A stretch of 64,000 bases of DNA from Enterococcus canis NBRC 100695 (GTDB lineage: Bacteria; Bacillota; Bacilli; Lactobacillales; Enterococcaceae), in contig NZ_BCQJ01000006.1 in NCBI RefSeq assembly GCF_001544375.1, positions 124,001 to 188,000 of the forward strand, in the 5' to 3' direction. A program made the translations under genes and the position numbers. Below are positions 20,785-29,507 of the stretch, piece after piece (within the stretch, counting starts at the first letter, position 1; the number at the start of each line of letters is the position of its first letter). The notes under the pieces are model-generated. The model did not search any database. It saw only the letters and a list, made by a program, of their open reading frames with translations, and was not told the DNA's origin.

Positions 20785-21741
20785 TTAATTATCTAAATGG
20801 AACAGAGGACTCATAGGGGTATTTTCATGGATTCGTTTAATCCCTTCACCCAATAATTCCGCACAACTTATCAAATCCACCGCTGGATCATCCCAGTAAT
20901 CGGAAAAGACCGAGTCTGTGATTGCAATCCGTTCGATTGGCGCTTGTGCCAAGCGTTCCCGCGCACCATCATTAAAGAGACCGTGTGAGGCGCAGGCATA
21001 AACAGCTTTAGCCCCAGCTCGTTTTAATACTTTGGCGGCTGTCGCAAAAGTCTCGCCTGTGTTCAAGATGTCGTCTACCAAAATACAAGTTTTATCCTTT
21101 ACATCCCCAATCACATAGCCATCACGCTGACCATCCTCACTGGTTTGATCGACGATAGCTAACGTTGTATGCAGGTAATCAGACAAAGAGCGGGCCCGAC
21201 CGACACCACTATTCTTCGGTGACACCACCACTACCTCATCGCCTTCTAAGCCAGCCTTGCGGTAATGCTGCGCAAAAAGTGGCATGGTGAACATATTATC
21301 CACTGGAATATCAAAAAAGCCTTGGACTTGAACGGTATGCAGGTCAAGCGTCAATAATCTAGTAGCACCAGCTTTTACCAGCATGTTAGCCACTAATTTG
21401 GCAGTGATTGGTTCCCGGGGCCGAGCGGTTCGGTCTTGTCTAGCATAGCCAAAGTAAGGCATCACGACATTGACGGTTTTCGCACTAGCACGCTTCATGG
21501 CATCGATCATGATCAACAATTCCCATAGACGATCATTTACCGGATAATTAGTGGCTTGGATCAAGTAAACATGACTACCACGGACACTTTCTTCGATATT
21601 GATGGCAATTTCTCCATCGCTGAACTGGGTAACGGCACTTTTCCCTAATTCGCGTCCAACAACTTCGGAAATTTTACCCGCTAATTGCGGATTTCCATTC
21701 AAGGTAAAGATCTTCAAGGATGGATCAAAATATTCTTTCAT
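20785..21741 (-). CDS. prs: Ribose-phosphate pyrophosphokinase
   Basis: Makes PRPP from ribose 5-phosphate and ATP for nucleotide, histidine and tryptophan synthesis. The 318-residue protein has the flexible-loop motif FGYARQDR, the HTVQ metal site, and the PRPP-binding [14 protein letters not shown]. The region that usually reads SPDHGGVTRA here reads [12 protein letters not shown], as in the second Prs of streptococci and enterococci, so this may be a Prs2-type paralogue with a canonical Prs elsewhere. GGGAGG precedes the ATG, and a terminator follows. Confidence 0.93.
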   Translation of the reverse strand: MKEYFDPSLKIFTLNGNPQLAGKISEVVGRELGKSAVTQFSDGEIAINIEESVRGSHVYLIQATNYPVNDRLWELLIMIDAMKRASAKTVNVVMPYFGYARQDRTARPREPITAKLVANMLVKAGATRLLTLDLHTVQVQGFFDIPVDNMFTMPLFAQHYRKAGLEGDEVVVVSPKNSGVGRARSLSDYLHTTLAIVDQTSEDGQRDGYVIGDVKDKTCILVDDILNTGETFATAAKVLKRAGAKAVYACASHGLFNDGARERLAQAPIERIAITDSVFSDYWDDPAVDLISCAELLGEGIKRIHENTPMSPLFHLDN

Positions 21742-21796
21742 GACAGCCTCCCATATTTTTCTTCTCTTAGCATACCGTATTTTACCGCTTTTCGCA

Positions 21797-22639
21797 CTAT
21801 TTTTTTAGGTAAACCAAGCCATTAAGCCAGTCGGCAGTAATGACTTTTTGATGGTTGCCCCAGTTATCATGCACCTTTAAAAAACGCTCGCCATCTTTGA
21901 CTAAATAGGCATACGCCGTGACCCAGTGGTTTCCGTAGCTACTTCCTAAAATTTTCAATAACCCGGTCACAACAGGCTGACCTTGCGCTAACCGCTTCGT
22001 CAATTGAGACCAACCACCCAAATGCCAAAATTCAGCTTGATGCGGCAGGTCATATTTCTGATAGAGACGGTTGATACCCATGGCTACTTGGACAGGAATC
22101 GTGGAATAGCCTCTTGGCTGAATCTCCTGAGCCAAGGTTTCAATCAAACGTCGGCCTTCGCCATGGGGTACCCGAATTTTTTCTGGTGCAAAGTCTGGCG
22201 CCACCTGGTCTTGGTAGTACGCCAACATTACTGCCGCCGCATAAGAACCACAGAGCTGACCCGTTGCCCGCCAACTACGATACGGCGCAAACGCCGCCCC
22301 AGCTAGCCCAACCCATTCACCTGTATCCCTGGTATCCCAAGGCAGTGATTGACGGACATTTTTACGTAGCTGTTGCAGGGCGCCAACAGGATCAACTTTT
22401 TCGCCAGAACGCACATCAAAAAGCTGCTGACCAATTTGACAAAAATAGTTTTCCGGACCACCATAGTGGGTCATCTCGTGAAGGTAATCAGGACAAGTGT
22501 CACTATACTCCCAAATCTTTCCGTTGGTTTGTTGAATCTGATAGCCAGCTGCGGTTATTACTAGTAAAAAAGCTGGCTCTTGCCAAATATTATGCAATAC
22601 CCGCACTTGCTGTACCGCTTGTAGTTGTTTTTGTGCCAT
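21797..22639 (-). CDS. C39-like papain-fold protein
   Basis: Probable cysteine peptidase-like protein, 280 residues. The C-terminal half has the order expected of Peptidase_C39_2 folds: a cysteine in [14 protein letters not shown], a histidine in [11 protein letters not shown], and an Asp/Asn in KVHDNWGNH. No signal peptide or membrane helix is visible, so it may be cytoplasmic or exported by another route. The N-terminal 120 residues are not recognised. The ATG follows CAGGAGG. The gene lies 14 bases downstream of a secreted DUF915 hydrolase gene, suggesting one transcript. The substrate is unknown. Confidence 0.62.
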   Translation of the reverse strand: MAQKQLQAVQQVRVLHNIWQEPAFLLVITAAGYQIQQTNGKIWEYSDTCPDYLHEMTHYGGPENYFCQIGQQLFDVRSGEKVDPVGALQQLRKNVRQSLPWDTRDTGEWVGLAGAAFAPYRSWRATGQLCGSYAAAVMLAYYQDQVAPDFAPEKIRVPHGEGRRLIETLAQEIQPRGYSTIPVQVAMGINRLYQKYDLPHQAEFWHLGGWSQLTKRLAQGQPVVTGLLKILGSSYGNHWVTAYAYLVKDGERFLKVHDNWGNHQKVITADWLNGLVYLKK

Positions 22640-22655
22640 AGAGCACCTCCTGATT

Positions 22656-23441
22656 TTACCACTCTAAAAAGTCAGCAATCGCTGCTTCCACTTGGGGATC
22701 GGTCACTAAATCGCTGTGATTGGCATCAGCGGTCATTTCTTGGTATTCTTCACAGTTCCCATAAAAAATCCGACCAGCTGCCACACTGGTGACAGGTACG
22801 ACTGCGTCACTGTCACCCTCTGACGTACCGGCAACATTTAACATCGCCAAATCAGCGCTAATTGCCTCTTGCTCTTCATCATACAATGAATAGAGCGGAC
22901 TTTCCTCTTTTAAGTCCGTAAAAGTTACCCCAGTATCATTGTAGTCAAAGCCAACATCATTAAAAGGGGTTCCTAAGGTTACTAAATGGTCCATTTGAGG
23001 GTCCCCCGCCTGTTGATTCTCCAAATAGCCTGTTGCCACCAAGCCGCCATTGGAGTGACCGATATAGTCAAAATGAGTAAAGTGGAATAAATACTGCGCT
23101 TTGCGTAGCGCTAAAGCGAGCCAACGACTTTGCTCCGGCAACGCTGGGTCACTGGCATCTTCAAAGCCCACTACGATAATAGGTCGCTTCGCCTGGTTAC
23201 TGATTGTTCCTGTCATGGTAATCGTATCATCCGTATGTACAGTCATTTTTACAACTTCTATCTGTTCCTTTTGCGCAATATCCGCAATAAATTCATCAAA
23301 ACGGTCCACATCGCCGCCAGTTCCCGGAACCAACACGGTGGGTTTTACTTCCAAAGTGGTCACCACTTGATTAGCCGAGCTAGTCGGTGTGGCAATCCAT
23401 AAAGACAAACTTAGTAGCAATAATAAGATACTTCTCTTCAT
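22656..23441 (-). CDS. Secreted alpha/beta hydrolase, DUF915 family
   Basis: Cell-surface or secreted hydrolase of 261 residues. It has an N-terminal signal peptide (KRSILLLLLSLSLWIATPTSSA, likely cut near residue 22-24), the alpha/beta-hydrolase start VLVPGTGGD, and the nucleophile elbow YIGHSNGGLVATGYL. Asp and His partners are plausible at DSDAVVPV and NHSDLV. DUF915 proteins are esterase-like with unknown natural substrates. I chose the ATG at 23441 (GGAGG 7 bases upstream); the ATG six bases earlier abuts the ribosome binding site. Confidence 0.83.
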   Translation of the reverse strand: MKRSILLLLLSLSLWIATPTSSANQVVTTLEVKPTVLVPGTGGDVDRFDEFIADIAQKEQIEVVKMTVHTDDTITMTGTISNQAKRPIIVVGFEDASDPALPEQSRWLALALRKAQYLFHFTHFDYIGHSNGGLVATGYLENQQAGDPQMDHLVTLGTPFNDVGFDYNDTGVTFTDLKEESPLYSLYDEEQEAISADLAMLNVAGTSEGDSDAVVPVTSVAAGRIFYGNCEEYQEMTADANHSDLVTDPQVEAAIADFLEW

Positions 23442-23563
23442 GTTCATCCCTCCGGTATATACTATAAATACCCAACCTTAAATAAAGATTAAAAAAACAG
23501 AATTAACATAAAATCGTAACCTGTTTGTTACAGGTCCATCGTTGTCTCTCTCCGACCAGAGAT

Positions 23564-23592
23564 CAAAAAAAGCAGACCTCACAGTCTGCTTC
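23564..23592 (-). terminator. Intrinsic terminator after the O-methyltransferase gene
   Basis: On the minus strand AGCAGAC and GTCTGCT form a 7-bp stem with a 6-base loop and seven T, starting at the stop codon. Confidence 0.85.
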
Positions 23593-24272
23593 TACTCACT
23601 ATCCTTAGTAATCAATAACACGCCGTCTCCTAGTGGCACCAGTGAAGAGGTCAGCTTAGGATCGGTCATGACAGTATCTAAAAAGAGATTTAACTTTTTA
23701 TGAATCGAGCGATTGCGCCGTGGAATCTCTTCTAACGGTGCTAAGATTGTCCCGCCTTGGAACACATCATCCACCATTAGAACACCGCCTACCGGCAACA
23801 AACGCAAACATTCTGGTAAGAATTCAATATATTTTGCCTTGGCACTATCCATGAAAATAAAGTCATAAGGTCCTGACAGGCTTTGCAAAACATCTTTGGC
23901 ATCGCCTTCTAATAAGGTGACACGCTCCGTCAGTCCCAATCGTTCGTAAGTTTCCCGCGCCTGCTTAATCATCACATCATAACGGTCAATCGTTGTGACG
24001 TGTCCATCTGCGCCAATCGTTTCTGCCATGAGACTAGAAGAAAAGCCAATCGCTGCACCAATTTCCAATACTTGTTTTGGTCGTAGCTGTCCTAAAAGAA
24101 ACTGCATGAAAACGACTGTTTCATGAGGAATTACCGGCACGCCGCGTTTATGGGCATCCGCTTCTACTTCCCCTAAGCCGCCGGTTAATTGTCGCTGTTT
24201 TGTCCGCATATATTCCACCAATTCCGGTTTGACTACCGGACGGTGCATCATTTCGTTCAACAATCTGCTCAC
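23592..24272 (-). CDS. SAM-dependent O-methyltransferase, TrmR (YrrM)-like
   Basis: Class I methyltransferase of the COMT-like family. The 226-residue protein has the SAM motif VLEIGAAIGFSS, the acidic motif FIFMDSAKAKY, and VDDVF for the metal-binding Asp pair. In B. subtilis the close relative YrrM/TrmR methylates 5-hydroxyuridine at the tRNA wobble base, which would suit this protein, but that is inference. The start is uncertain: the GTG at 24272 lies directly after AAAGG, while TTG at 24263 is better spaced. Confidence 0.82.
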   Translation of the reverse strand: MSRLLNEMMHRPVVKPELVEYMRTKQRQLTGGLGEVEADAHKRGVPVIPHETVVFMQFLLGQLRPKQVLEIGAAIGFSSSLMAETIGADGHVTTIDRYDVMIKQARETYERLGLTERVTLLEGDAKDVLQSLSGPYDFIFMDSAKAKYIEFLPECLRLLPVGGVLMVDDVFQGGTILAPLEEIPRRNRSIHKKLNLFLDTVMTDPKLTSSLVPLGDGVLLITKDSE

Positions 24273-24322
24273 CCTTTCGCCTCATTATACGGTGCCGCTA
24301 AGTATCTCGCAACTTGGAAAAA

Positions 24323-24829
24323 CTACGCCCGTCTTTTTTGGTAAGCATGGAGACCGTATGGTGCTGCGATAATAATCGAGGTGATAACGAGCATTGCTAA
24401 AAAGATATAGCGCAAAACTTTCATCGCCATATCAGAAAATAAATAGCCAATATACGGAATATGAAAAATTGGTTCTCCAATCAAATTATGGCGGTTCACT
24501 AAACCAATATCCGCCGTCCGGTTGGCGTCACCTTTCAGCAAAAAGCCGTCACGATCCGAATCAATAGCCACGATTCGGCGGGTAACAACCTTCTCACCCT
24601 GATTCTCAAAATACGTTACCACGTCACCAACTAAAACATCCTCTACGTGTCGATCTTTCACAAAAATCAAGGCGCCATGACTATAAGTTGGCTGCATCTC
24701 ATCAGTCTCTAATACATAAGGGGTCACCCCAAATAATTTGGGTCCAATCGCTAGGCAGACTGCTACCACAAAAAGGACGCCTAAAAAGCTTGTCAATACG
24801 ATGGCCAACCGCTTTCGATACGTTCTCAT
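24323..24829 (-). CDS. Signal peptidase I-like protein lacking catalytic residues
   Basis: Membrane protein of 168 residues with a signal peptidase S26 fold of the SipW type: an N-terminal helix (about 8-28), box B region VLETDEMQPTYSHGALIFV, a GDVVTYF segment, VVTRRIVAI, LLKGDANRTAD, and a second helix near residues 137-157. In active relatives box B reads SGSMEPT and the later motif THRVV. Here the catalytic serine position is Glu and the histidine position is Arg, so it should not cleave. Catalytically dead relatives such as streptococcal pilus SipA act as assembly helpers. No pilin gene is adjacent; it is divergent from a sensor-kinase-like gene. Confidence 0.75.
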   Translation of the reverse strand: MRTYRKRLAIVLTSFLGVLFVVAVCLAIGPKLFGVTPYVLETDEMQPTYSHGALIFVKDRHVEDVLVGDVVTYFENQGEKVVTRRIVAIDSDRDGFLLKGDANRTADIGLVNRHNLIGEPIFHIPYIGYLFSDMAMKVLRYIFLAMLVITSIIIAAPYGLHAYQKRRA

Positions 24830-25019
24830 TTTTCTCCTCCAACGTTATTTTTAAAATACTATTTTCCATTTTCGTGTTCTTTTACTTTTAAAAAACTCAT
24901 ATTATATAATATTTGTATTTTATTATTAATATTTTTGTTTTTATGTTAAATAATAATTATATTGACTCTTCGTTATTTTTAATTTACTCTTAAATTGAAA
25001 AAAAGTAAAGGAGGGTTTT

Positions 25020-26831
25020 ATGCTAAACGCACATTCTTTTATAAAAAGGCAAAAACGCAGCTATTTATTCCGCGGTTTGCTTTATTTGTTTCCAATTTTG
25101 TTAGTCGTTGTTCTAATGGGTTTTTATGTACGCGGCATCAGTCAGCCCTACGCAAAACAGAACGTTGCGGAGATCAAGCATACTTGGCAGCTTTATAATA
25201 AAGAAAATCCAAATCTGGTATTTCTGAGTGAGCATATCCAGCAGCTGCCCAATACCCTACCTAACGAAACTATCGTGATGGAGCGGACGCTGCAAAGAAA
25301 AGTTGCCAATGCTGAATTATTAGTAAAAGGGAATCACCAACACTTGAAAGTCTTTTTAGATGGTGAGCTTTTATATGATGGTGGCCAAACAATCAAAGAT
25401 AAAAATCCCGGCTTGACGGTAGCCATGGTAGACTTGCCGTCAGATTACATTGGACGACTCCTACAAATCGAAGTGACAACTCCTTATCAGGCTTATGCAG
25501 GGCTGCCTGCCCAAGTTTTCATTGGTGATAACACTTCCTTGATTGCTTCCATGTTTTCTCATGCTATCCCTAATTTAATCATTTTGACAATTTGCTTGGC
25601 ACTAGGTGCAACCTTATTAGGCTTTTTCCTCTACAAAGGGATTCGCAATCGCGCCTTTGAAATGGAATACTTGCTGTTAGGGATCTTTACGATTTTAGTC
25701 GGACTAAGTGACATTTCTACGGATACTGCCAGCTACTTGTTTTTTGATCCTCATATCCATTCGACTTTAGCCAACGGTCTTTATCTACTAACGCCAATTT
25801 TTATTATGGTTTTCTTGTATTTAAAGAGCCATCATTACCGTAAATGGTACGGGGCCTTTGTCTTGACTATGGTTCTAGTTGTGATTACCTTGTTTGGATT
25901 AGATTTCCTAAATATTTGGAAGTTTCCGGATGCCATGCTCTTAGTCAACAGCTTGTATGTGGTAGGCGCCCTTTCCACTGCCATGTTAGCAGTAGGTGAA
26001 TGGTACCATCGCAATCGTTTTTACAGTTTTCTCGTGCCCTTTATCATGCTGGCGGCGATTATCAACTTCACCGTCTACATCCAACTGATTGTGGGACACC
26101 GCCAGGTTGATTCAGCCTTAACTAGCTTGGTCTTTTTAGGTTTAGTTTTGGTAATTTGCGGCTATTCTATTTTCAAGCATTTACGCGAAACTGATCAAGC
26201 ACGGCAAACAGTTCAGTTTTTAGAAGTAAAACACAGTCTGTTGCAGGAAACACACCAAACGGTTTACCAACATATGGACGAATTACAACAGCTGAAACAA
26301 GAGTTCTCAGGTCACTTGCAAGCGGTCCAGCAGTTAAACAGTCAAGGAGAACAATTGAAAATCGACCAATACTTAGTCGATGTGTCACAGCAGTTCAAGC
26401 CGTTGCAGCAGATTGAACGCTATTCAGACCAGCCTTTGGTGAATATGATCTTCTCTCGCTACCATGACCGTGCCAAAAAAAGACATATTCAAACAGATTT
26501 TTATGCCGATCTGCCGGCAAAGCTGTCATTGTCAGATGTGGATCTTTCGAGCCTATTGCTAAATATTCTCGATAATGCTTTAGCCGCTACCGCTAAGCTG
26601 AATGATCCTAGTCAGCGCTTTGTTTCTATGCATATCGTCAAAAAAGAGCAACAGCTGACGATTACTGCGCGCAACGCTTATCGCCACTCAGACGAAGAGG
26701 AAGCCCCTTCCTTTATTGATGGCGGCTATGGACTGGCGATTATTGAGAAAATCTGCCAACGTTTTGATGGATCTTTAACGATTGACGCTACCGACGACTT
26801 CGTTTTGACCGCTACTTTACAGCTGCCATAG
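25020..26831 (+). CDS. 7TM sensor protein with GHKL ATPase domain, degenerate histidine
   Basis: Membrane sensor of 603 residues. Layout: N-terminal helix (about 16-37), an extracellular beta-rich domain of about 140 residues (jellyroll-like, with VFLDGELLYDGG), seven membrane helices (about 180-385, 7TMR-DISM style), a coiled coil rich in Gln and Leu, and a GHKL ATPase domain with N box LLLNILDNALAA and G box GGYGLAIIEKI. In GHKL kinases the coiled coil usually carries HDFxNHL; here the aligned stretch is LKQEFSGHLQ, so the phosphoacceptor His is Gln. No response regulator is adjacent. GGAGG precedes the ATG. Confidence 0.78.
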   Translation: MLNAHSFIKRQKRSYLFRGLLYLFPILLVVVLMGFYVRGISQPYAKQNVAEIKHTWQLYNKENPNLVFLSEHIQQLPNTLPNETIVMERTLQRKVANAELLVKGNHQHLKVFLDGELLYDGGQTIKDKNPGLTVAMVDLPSDYIGRLLQIEVTTPYQAYAGLPAQVFIGDNTSLIASMFSHAIPNLIILTICLALGATLLGFFLYKGIRNRAFEMEYLLLGIFTILVGLSDISTDTASYLFFDPHIHSTLANGLYLLTPIFIMVFLYLKSHHYRKWYGAFVLTMVLVVITLFGLDFLNIWKFPDAMLLVNSLYVVGALSTAMLAVGEWYHRNRFYSFLVPFIMLAAIINFTVYIQLIVGHRQVDSALTSLVFLGLVLVICGYSIFKHLRETDQARQTVQFLEVKHSLLQETHQTVYQHMDELQQLKQEFSGHLQAVQQLNSQGEQLKIDQYLVDVSQQFKPLQQIERYSDQPLVNMIFSRYHDRAKKRHIQTDFYADLPAKLSLSDVDLSSLLLNILDNALAATAKLNDPSQRFVSMHIVKKEQQLTITARNAYRHSDEEEAPSFIDGGYGLAIIEKICQRFDGSLTIDATDDFVLTATLQLP

Positions 26832-26846
26832 CTTATAAAACGACAA

Positions 26847-26882
26847 AGAAAAGGCGCCAGCTTATAAGCTGGCGCCTTTTCT
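26847..26882. terminator. Bidirectional intrinsic terminator
   Basis: A perfect palindromic stem (AAAAGGCGCCAGCTTA with TAAGCTGGCGCCTTTT) between the converging sensor gene and lplA; A and T runs flank both sides. Confidence 0.9.
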
Positions 26883-26898
26883 TATGCTATTAGTGTGC

Positions 26899-27903
26899 TT
26901 AATACAACAAGGTAATTAAATCTTCTTTTTCAATATTGCCAAAATACTTCTTCACATCGATTTGTTCCACTGCTTCGGTTATCGCTGCGCGGTCATATTT
27001 AACCCCAGTCAACAGTTTTTCCACATCGGCAATTTCCCCTAAGCCGAAGAAATCGCCATAGATTTTGGCCTCTTTAATGACGCCATCAGCAACGTTTAAA
27101 CGAACTTCAATGGAACCAATTGGGAACCGGTGACGTCGTTCCAAGTTGAATTCAGGTGACTTGCCATAGTTCCAATCCCAGTTGCGATAGTATTCATCAG
27201 AGATTGCGTTGATTTTCACCCAATCGGCATCCGTCAATTCGTAAGTCTTGATTTCTTTAGGATCATCTACACCAAATATTTTTAGTAAAATATCATCACG
27301 GAATTCTTCTGTCGTCATATTTTGTTTGTCGGCTGGTAAAAATGGTTTAACGTTCGTAACGCGAGAACGTACCGACTTGATCCCTTTAGACTCAATTTTA
27401 TCCTTGCGAACTTTTAAGGTATTAACAACTTCATTGATATCACTGTCAAACATGATAGTCCCGTGAGCAAACATGCGGCCATCAGTAGCGTACATAGCGT
27501 TGCCTGAGAATTTCATATCATTAATAACTAAGTCATTGCGACCTTTCAGCTCGGCTCCTTCAACACCTAAACCGTGGAGGGCTTCAATGATTGGCTTCGT
27601 TACTTTCGCAAAGTCGCGGAAAGAGTTGCCATCGTCGGGCATAATAAAACTAAAATTCAAGTTCCCAAAGTCATGATAAACAGCACCGCCACCACTTAAA
27701 CGACGGACCACATGGATACCATGTTCATCCACATAATCTTTATTGATTTCTTCGATGGTATTTTGGTTACGACCGATAATGATTGAGGGTTCATTGATAT
27801 AAAACAGTAAGATTGGCTCATCTAACGGCATTTCTTTCAATAAAAATGTTTCAATCGCTAAGTTTACTCGTGGGTCATTGTTTTCATTTGGAACATAAAT
27901 CAT
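26899..27903 (-). CDS. lplA: Lipoate-protein ligase A
   Basis: Attaches scavenged lipoate to E2 and GcvH proteins using ATP. The 334-residue protein has IIGRNQNT, the lipoate-binding RRLSGGGAVYHD, the adenylate-binding lysine region DMKFSGNAM, HGTIMFD, and a C-terminal accessory domain (about 250-334). The ATG at 27903 is preceded by AAGGGAG. It lies 16 bases after the MBL-fold hydrolase gene, so the two probably share a transcript; the pairing is common in lactic acid bacteria. Confidence 0.95.
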   Translation of the reverse strand: MIYVPNENNDPRVNLAIETFLLKEMPLDEPILLFYINEPSIIIGRNQNTIEEINKDYVDEHGIHVVRRLSGGGAVYHDFGNLNFSFIMPDDGNSFRDFAKVTKPIIEALHGLGVEGAELKGRNDLVINDMKFSGNAMYATDGRMFAHGTIMFDSDINEVVNTLKVRKDKIESKGIKSVRSRVTNVKPFLPADKQNMTTEEFRDDILLKIFGVDDPKEIKTYELTDADWVKINAISDEYYRNWDWNYGKSPEFNLERRHRFPIGSIEVRLNVADGVIKEAKIYGDFFGLGEIADVEKLLTGVKYDRAAITEAVEQIDVKKYFGNIEKEDLITLLY

Positions 27904-27919
27904 GGTCTTCGCTCCCTTT

Positions 27920-28660
27920 TTAGATTTCCAGTACCAGATCTTTTTTAGCCAGGATTACCGGCATTTGCTCCTCAGCCGCCGCTACCGCTTGCTGCCGTAG
28001 TTCTTCAAGATCGCCTTGTTGGGGCAGATGAGTCAAGACAAGTTTTTTGACGTTCGCTGCTTTGGCGATTTCGCCGGATTCTTTGGCGGTAAAATGAGCG
28101 TGATGATGCTCATTGCCAGCAAAAAGATACGTATCCGCTAAGAAAAGGTCGGCATCATGGGCAAAGTCGATAAAACTTTCCAAATAGCCAGAGTCACCAG
28201 TAAAGACAAATACTTTCCCGGTAGCGTTTTCTACAAAGCGCATCGCATAGCAGGGCACTGGGTGGATCGTCTTCATAAATGTAACAGTAAAAGGCCCAAT
28301 TTTCAAATCTTCCGCCTCGAAATATGGTACAGCTTTCGAAACAGATGGAAAGTCCAATTCTGCATAGTGCTGCTCATCATCAGTATGGCCGTAAATCGGT
28401 AAAATCGGTAGCGGCGTTTGAGTCGGTACCAACTGACGATAATACTGTAACACGCCTAAATCAGCCGTATGATCATGGTGATAATGACTTAAAATCACGG
28501 CGTCCAACTCGATGGGGTCGAGATGGTCACACAACGTGACAAAGGTGGTACTGCCCGCATCCAATAATAATTTGAAGCCGTCTGATTCCAACAAATAAGA
28601 AGTGGTGCCTTCATGCTTATGAGGATAGGCTCCCCAATAACCTAATACTGTTAATTTCAT
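27920..28660 (-). CDS. MBL-fold metallohydrolase
   Basis: Metallo-beta-lactamase fold hydrolase of the RNase Z/YhfI-like class, 246 residues. The zinc-binding motif HYHHDH, a later FTGDSGY aspartate, and the C-terminal histidine in VLTHLPQ are all present, so a two-zinc site is likely intact. There is no signal peptide. The natural substrate is unknown; related proteins act on phosphodiesters. I chose the ATG at 28660 (AAAGG nine bases upstream) rather than an ATG right behind the ribosome binding site. Confidence 0.85.
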   Translation of the reverse strand: MKLTVLGYWGAYPHKHEGTTSYLLESDGFKLLLDAGSTTFVTLCDHLDPIELDAVILSHYHHDHTADLGVLQYYRQLVPTQTPLPILPIYGHTDDEQHYAELDFPSVSKAVPYFEAEDLKIGPFTVTFMKTIHPVPCYAMRFVENATGKVFVFTGDSGYLESFIDFAHDADLFLADTYLFAGNEHHHAHFTAKESGEIAKAANVKKLVLTHLPQQGDLEELRQQAVAAAEEQMPVILAKKDLVLEI

Positions 28661-28676
28661 TGTGATCATCCTTTCT

Positions 28677-28712
28677 AAAAAAAGACAAAAACCACAAGGA
28701 TCTTTGTCTTTT
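28677..28712. terminator. Intrinsic terminator after DUF975 gene
   Basis: AAAAGACAAA and TTTGTCTTTT form a 10-bp stem with A and T runs on both strands. It ends the DUF975 transcript on the minus strand. Confidence 0.85.
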
Positions 28713-28717
28713 ACAAA

Positions 28718-29497
28718 TTAAATGAGCGGGTCGCCCATCGTTTGACGTGCATCATCATACAAACTAGCTACTGCTACATTTTGATAAGGAACTACGAAAA
28801 AGATCCCAATTCCCAATGTTAGCATAGCTAAGAAATACCAGCCGATAAAGGACAGTTGTAACAATAGGTATTGAATAAAGCGGCCTTTAATCAAGCGCCA
28901 ACCATAACGGAAGCCATCCCCTAGTTTCAGTTGCGGGAAGTCTAATTTAGCCCACACTACAAATTGGAAGTAGCCATCAAAAATCATCGTCACAATCAAT
29001 AAAAGCACTGCCGCCACCGCTAAAAGAATGGCAAAGGTCACATCACCAATACTGATTGAGTTACTTAAGTTGTTGACGCCGTTACCAAAGACCATGGCGA
29101 AGTAAAAACCAGTACCCGCCGTAATCAAGAAAGGCAGATAAACCAATAAGCCAATCAAATAGCCTACCACTTGACGCGCCACATTGATTAGTAATAGCGG
29201 AAGATAATACTTGCCTTGGAAAGCGATAAACAACATCCCCGGCTCCGCTTTACCACCCCGCAGAACATAGAGGGCGATATAGTACATTGCCGCTGTAAAG
29301 GCGAAGGTCAAAAAGGTGGCAATCAAGAAATTCAAGATATTATCTTGGATACTGCCTTGGGGAAAGTCAGCCACAGATTCAAAAATACCCCCAATGATCC
29401 CCGTAATCAAAATACTTAAAAAGGTAATCCCGGCGTTACGTCCCCATTGATTTTCTAGTGCTTGCCGCGCGCGGGTGCGGTGTTCTTTGTTTGTCAT
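28718..29497 (-). CDS. DUF975 family membrane protein
   Basis: Integral membrane protein of 259 residues with an N-terminal cytoplasmic helix typical of the family (RTRARQALENQWGR) and five or six membrane helices. The segment WRLIKGRFIQYLLLQLSFIGWYF is a DUF975 hallmark. The function is unknown. I chose the ATG at 29497 (AAGGAG 7 bases upstream); it begins 10 bases after the stop of the M42 peptidase gene, so the two are likely cotranscribed. Confidence 0.85.
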   Translation of the reverse strand: MTNKEHRTRARQALENQWGRNAGITFLSILITGIIGGIFESVADFPQGSIQDNILNFLIATFLTFAFTAAMYYIALYVLRGGKAEPGMLFIAFQGKYYLPLLLINVARQVVGYLIGLLVYLPFLITAGTGFYFAMVFGNGVNNLSNSISIGDVTFAILLAVAAVLLLIVTMIFDGYFQFVVWAKLDFPQLKLGDGFRYGWRLIKGRFIQYLLLQLSFIGWYFLAMLTLGIGIFFVVPYQNVAVASLYDDARQTMGDPLI

Positions 29498-29507
29498 AAG
29501 ACTCTCC

